Source of the DNA: Bacteroidales bacterium UBA3389 | GTDB lineage: Bacteria > Bacteroidota > Bacteroidia > Bacteroidales > P3 | Direction: 5' to 3' | DNA: 9,250 nucleotides | Assembly: GCA_002358835.1 (NCBI GenBank) | Contig: DEPP01000120.1 | Location: 1,893 to 11,142 of the forward strand | Part shown: positions 6,318 to 9,250 of the stretch, one piece after another | Position numbering within the stretch: position 1 is the first letter of the stretch | Layout: every line of letters begins with the position of its first letter | Translations under genes and position numbers: made by a program | The notes under the pieces: generated by a model | Databases searched by the model: none | Told to the model about the DNA's origin: nothing | The model's input: the letters and a program-made list of their open reading frames with translations, nothing else

Positions 6318-7260
6318 TTGTTGCAGCACCCTTTCGGAGATTGTCAGCCACTATCCAAAGATTTAATCCATTGATACAAGAGGTGTCTCTGCGAACTCTT
6401 CCAACAAACACCTCATCTTTTCCTTGTGAGATGAACGGCATCGGATAAACATTTTCCAAAGGTTTGTCAAGCACACACACTCCCGAAGTTGACTGCAACA
6501 ATCTGTAAACATCCGAAAGCTCGAATTGTTTTTCAAATTCCACGTTTACGCTTTCACTGTGTCCGCCTTTGACCGGAACTCTTGCCACTGTTGCAGAGAT
6601 TTGAATGTTCTGATTATCGAATATTTTTCTTGTTTCATCCACAAGTTTTTGTTCCTCGGTTGTATATCCGCTTTCAAGGAAATCACCTCCGTGAGGCAGT
6701 ATATTTTCGTGTATCTTATGCGGATAGGCTTTTTCGCAATCAAGACCTTGTTGTTCGCATTCCAATTGTCTCACAGCCTTTACGCCTGTTCCTGTTACGC
6801 TTTGATAAGTCGAAACAACTATTCTTTTTATACCATAAGCCTTATGAAGATTTGAAAGAGCCAAAACCATTTGAATCGTCGAGCAATTTGGGTTTGCTAT
6901 GATTCGATTTTCAGGTTTGATTGCCGAGAAGTTGATTTCAGGAACAACAAGCGGAACATCCTCATTCATTCTCCAAGCAGAAGAATTATCGATAACGATA
7001 GTACCTTTTTCGGCAAACAAGGGAGCATATTGTTTCGAAGTACTACCTCCTGCAGAAAAGATTGCGTAATCACAATTGCTTTCAATTGCTGATTCAACAC
7101 TTACAACCACCAACTCTCTTTCAGCAAAAGCAATCTTCTTTCCAACACTCTTTGCCGAGGCTGCAACAATGATTTCTTCGTTTGCAAAACCTCTTTCTTC
7201 CAATACTTGCAACATCACTCCACCTACAAGTCCAGTTGCACCGACTACCGCTATTTTCAT
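6265..7260 (-). CDS. asd: Aspartate-semialdehyde dehydrogenase
   Basis: This 331-residue enzyme makes L-aspartate 4-semialdehyde from aspartyl phosphate with NADPH, the branch point to lysine/diaminopimelate, threonine and methionine. Motifs run in the right order: the Rossmann loop GATGLVGGVMLQVL (7-20), FSAGGSTSKQYAP (68-80), IDNSSAWRM (90-98), the catalytic IANPNCSTIQ with Cys126, TYQSVTGTGV (151-160), and RVPVKGGHSESV with the base His234. Length and ends are those of a complete bacterial Asd. The start at 7260 (MKIAVVGATG) places the nucleotide-binding strand at the usual position. The CLC stop is 18 bp upstream, and the downstream deacylase gene begins within this gene, so all three look co-transcribed. 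No promoter box of its own is evident in the short gap. Confidence 0.97.
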   Translation of the reverse strand: MKIAVVGATGLVGGVMLQVLEERGFANEEIIVAASAKSVGKKIAFAERELVVVSVESAIESNCDYAIFSAGGSTSKQYAPLFAEKGTIVIDNSSAWRMNEDVPLVVPEINFSAIKPENRIIANPNCSTIQMVLALSNLHKAYGIKRIVVSTYQSVTGTGVKAVRQLECEQQGLDCEKAYPHKIHENILPHGGDFLESGYTTEEQKLVDETRKIFDNQNIQISATVARVPVKGGHSESVNVEFEKQFELSDVYRLLQSTSGVCVLDKPLENVYPMPFISQGKDEVFVGRVRRDTSCINGLNLWIVADNLRKGAATNAIQILEYLVREKKKEM

Positions 7261-7278
7261 ATCGTTGTTTTATTTCGA

Positions 7279-9099
7279 TTATTCGTTTGAAAATTCCTTT
7301 ATATAGCTTCTATAAGCCGCAAAAACATTTGCACGAGATATAAATCCCAAATACTTACCATCATCAACCATAACAATGGTATACCTATCCGAACCGATGA
7401 ATTTTTGAACAATCTTTTCCAAAGGCTCTTTTATATCCGCAATAAACAATGGGGAATATCTTACGTAGTTTTCTATATTTATCTTATCGTAAAATTCAGG
7501 TCTGAAAAGCAACCTGCGAACATCGTCAAGCACAACCACACCTTTGAACATACCTTGCTCATCGACCACAGGGAAAAAGTTTCTGTTGCTTCTCTCAACC
7601 GCCCTTACAATATCGATCAGTTTAGATCCGGGAGCAAGCGAGATGAAATTTGTTTCGATCAGTTCTCTTTTATTGATAAAGTGCAGTGCAGTTTTGTCTT
7701 TGTTGTGTGTCATAAGGTCTCCTTTTTTCGCAAGACTTTCTGCGTAAATCGAATACTTGGTCATTGGTTTTACAACGACATAAGAAATCGTTGTTGCAAT
7801 CAAAAGAGGAACGAAAAGAGCGTATCCACCGGTTATTTCGGCAATCAAGAATGTTGCGGTCAAAGGAGAGTGCATCACACCTGCCATTACCGCCGCCATA
7901 CCTACCAATGCGAAATTGCTTTCTGCCACATGAATTATCCCAATCATATTGACAACCTTTGCAACGAAGAATCCGCAGAACCCTCCTATGAAAAGGCTTG
8001 GTGCAAACGTACCTCCGACACCACCCGAAGCACAAGTTATTGCAGTGGCAAAGGCTTTCAAGAAAATAATTGCAAGCAAGACAAGCAAGAAAATCAACTC
8101 ATTATCCACATAAGAATAGAAAAAACTATTGTGGAACATCGCATCGGAATTATTATTCAAAAGATCTGTCAATGCTTGATACCCTTCACCAAACAGAGGA
8201 GGGAAAAGATAAACCAAAATACCCAATGCAATACCGCCGTTTATGATTTTATGAGTTTGGGTTTTGCCGGAGAATTTTTTAGATACCCATTTGTTTATTC
8301 TCAAAAAGTAAAGAGCCGCAAAGGCTGCAACAATACCCAAAAGAATGAACGGCAATATTTTGTTCAATTCAAAAGGCGAATCAACTTTGTAGTAGAATTG
8401 CACTCCTTGTCCGAAAAAGAAATATGAAATGATTGCAGAAGATACCGCCGAAATAAGCAAAGGAGTTGCCGCAGTCATTGTAAGGTCGATCATCAATACC
8501 TCAAAAACAAACAGAATCCCCGCAATAGGAGCCTTAAACACACCTGCAATCGCACCGGCCGCACCACAGCCGAGCAGAATTATTGCCTGCTTGGTATTGA
8601 TTCTGAAAAACCGAGCTATATTCGAAGCAATCGCACTTCCTGTCAGCACAATCGGAGCCTCCAATCCGACACTACCGCCAAAAGCCACTGTTATCGAAGA
8701 GGTAAGCATAGAACTCCAACAATGATGCGTTTTCAGCCTGCCACCTTTCCGCGAAATCGAATACATAACCTTGCTCACGCCATGCGATAAGTCATCTTTC
8801 ACAAAGTATTTTATCACAAGCACCGTCAGAATTATGCCTATTGCAGGATACATCAAAAACAGAATGTTACCTCTGTCGGCAGAAAACCACGAAAATCCGC
8901 TTATAAGATCATAAGTAAAGTGAACAGTGTTTTTAAGTATGACTGAAGCCAAGCCGGTTGCCACTCCGACAATCAAACTCAAAATCAAGACAAATTGATG
9001 TGAAGTCAGATGGCGACGTCTCCAGATATAGAATTTCTTATAGTAAGAAACAAAGTCTATTTGCTTTATCCAAGCAATCAGTTCTCGAATCTTGTTCAT
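7279..9099 (-). CDS. CLC-family chloride channel/transporter with C-terminal CBS pair
   Basis: Read from the ATG at 9099 this has 606 residues: about 445 residues of CLC membrane domain, then two CBS domains (about 480-605) that often bind nucleotides. CLC signatures are GGSVGLEAPIV (the gating glutamate is Glu147), GCGAAGAIAGVFKAPIAGILFVFE (177-200), GGVGGTFAPSLFIGG (359-373), and a late YSIY with Tyr452 as a candidate for the anion-binding Tyr. The selectivity loop reads SHGVSKV (105-111) rather than GSGIP. Val201 replaces the intracellular proton glutamate (Glu203 of E. coli ClC-ec1). It moves Cl- or related anions across the inner membrane. Whether by exchange or channel is open. The frame extends to an ATG at 9114 (MYLCRM...), but a promoter box lies inside that extension, so I prefer 9099. 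Confidence 0.93.
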   Translation of the reverse strand: MNKIRELIAWIKQIDFVSYYKKFYIWRRRHLTSHQFVLILSLIVGVATGLASVILKNTVHFTYDLISGFSWFSADRGNILFLMYPAIGIILTVLVIKYFVKDDLSHGVSKVMYSISRKGGRLKTHHCWSSMLTSSITVAFGGSVGLEAPIVLTGSAIASNIARFFRINTKQAIILLGCGAAGAIAGVFKAPIAGILFVFEVLMIDLTMTAATPLLISAVSSAIISYFFFGQGVQFYYKVDSPFELNKILPFILLGIVAAFAALYFLRINKWVSKKFSGKTQTHKIINGGIALGILVYLFPPLFGEGYQALTDLLNNNSDAMFHNSFFYSYVDNELIFLLVLLAIIFLKAFATAITCASGGVGGTFAPSLFIGGFCGFFVAKVVNMIGIIHVAESNFALVGMAAVMAGVMHSPLTATFLIAEITGGYALFVPLLIATTISYVVVKPMTKYSIYAESLAKKGDLMTHNKDKTALHFINKRELIETNFISLAPGSKLIDIVRAVERSNRNFFPVVDEQGMFKGVVVLDDVRRLLFRPEFYDKINIENYVRYSPLFIADIKEPLEKIVQKFIGSDRYTIVMVDDGKYLGFISRANVFAAYRSYIKEFSNE

Positions 9100-9103
9100 T
9101 CTG

Positions 9104-9111
9104 CAAAGGTA
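9104..9111 (-). promoter_or_regulatory. Bacteroidetes -7 box directly upstream of the CLC start
   Basis: On the minus strand this is TACCTTTG followed by CAGA and then the ATG at 9099. It matches TAnnTTTG. Transcription would start about 3-8 nt after the box, so on or within a few bases of the ATG. A -33 TTTG is not seen at normal spacing, and the upstream region is AT-rich. It would drive the CLC-asd-deacylase operon. Confidence 0.6.
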
Positions 9112-9180
9112 CATTTTTTTCTCAATCTATGATATAGAAAGGACGATTTGTTTATTCTCAAGCTGCGATTTTAGGCTTGA

Positions 9181-9220
9181 TTAAATCTTTGTTTGAAAGC
9201 ACGAAATTAAATCTTTGTTT
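9181..9220. repeat. Direct repeat TTAAATCTTTGTTT, two copies 26 bp apart
   Basis: Identical 14-nt copies lie at 9181-9194 and 9207-9220 in the non-coding region upstream of the CLC gene. Next to the second copy are CTTTGTTTCG (9213-9222) and CTGAAATCAAGAA (9228-9240). Both also occur in the repeat near 5103-5134, the second in inverted orientation. The window ends before the array is complete. Nothing else is recognisable in 9115-9250. Confidence 0.6.
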
Positions 9221-9250
9221 CGTTTTCCTGAAATCAAGAAAGAATTTTCT

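Noticed and set aside
6526..6902. Two plus-strand frames of over 100 codons inside asd
   Set aside because: They are antisense to a conserved enzyme, with no motifs and no promoter.
7405..8427. Long open frame of 340 codons on the plus strand
   Set aside because: It lies wholly antisense to the CLC gene, and its translation is rich in Cys, His, Arg and Gln with no domain. The CLC frame has clear family motifs, so this is a shadow.

Overview
The window looks like a piece of a Bacteroidetes (probably Bacteroidales) chromosome. Starts generally lack Shine-Dalgarno sequences. Three places carry the Bacteroidetes -7 box TAnnTTTG followed by C or G (2811-2818 plus, 4983-4990 minus, 9104-9111 minus). 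The housekeeping proteins (a CLC protein with a CBS pair, aspartate-semialdehyde dehydrogenase, a PagL-like lipid A deacylase and a 439-residue class I/II aminotransferase) read like Bacteroidales versions. This assignment is from memory of these families, not from a search.

The left quarter (1-2630, plus strand) is accessory DNA and visibly more AT-rich than the rest. It opens with the C-terminal tail of a type I restriction-modification specificity-type protein. Three tightly packed genes follow on the same strand, with gaps of 9, 4 and 12 bp: a two-helix membrane protein with a Cys/His cluster, a 297-residue protein with a C-terminal RNxxxH motif of HEPN type, and a 254-residue protein ending in a TIR domain. 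The arrangement suggests a defence cassette at the end of a restriction-modification operon: membrane anchor, possible HEPN ribonuclease and TIR NADase. I do not recognise the first two proteins as a named family. Behind the TIR gene lie broken remains of a BRO-N/antirepressor-like gene and an unidentified C-terminal fragment, marking the decayed edge of the island.

In the middle, a lipoprotein nitroreductase gene (2842-3461, plus) has its own promoter but is broken by a frameshift near its 3' third. It faces the aminotransferase gene (3537-4856, minus), and a perfect 19-bp hairpin between them can terminate transcription from both sides.

The right half (5157-9099, minus strand) is a three-gene operon: CLC chloride transporter/channel, then asd, then the PagL-like deacylase. 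The gap between the first two is 18 bp, and the last two overlap. The CLC promoter box sits directly on the likely start codon, so the mRNA may be leaderless or nearly so. A short 21-nt tandem repeat follows the deacylase gene, and related sequence reappears at the right end of the window.
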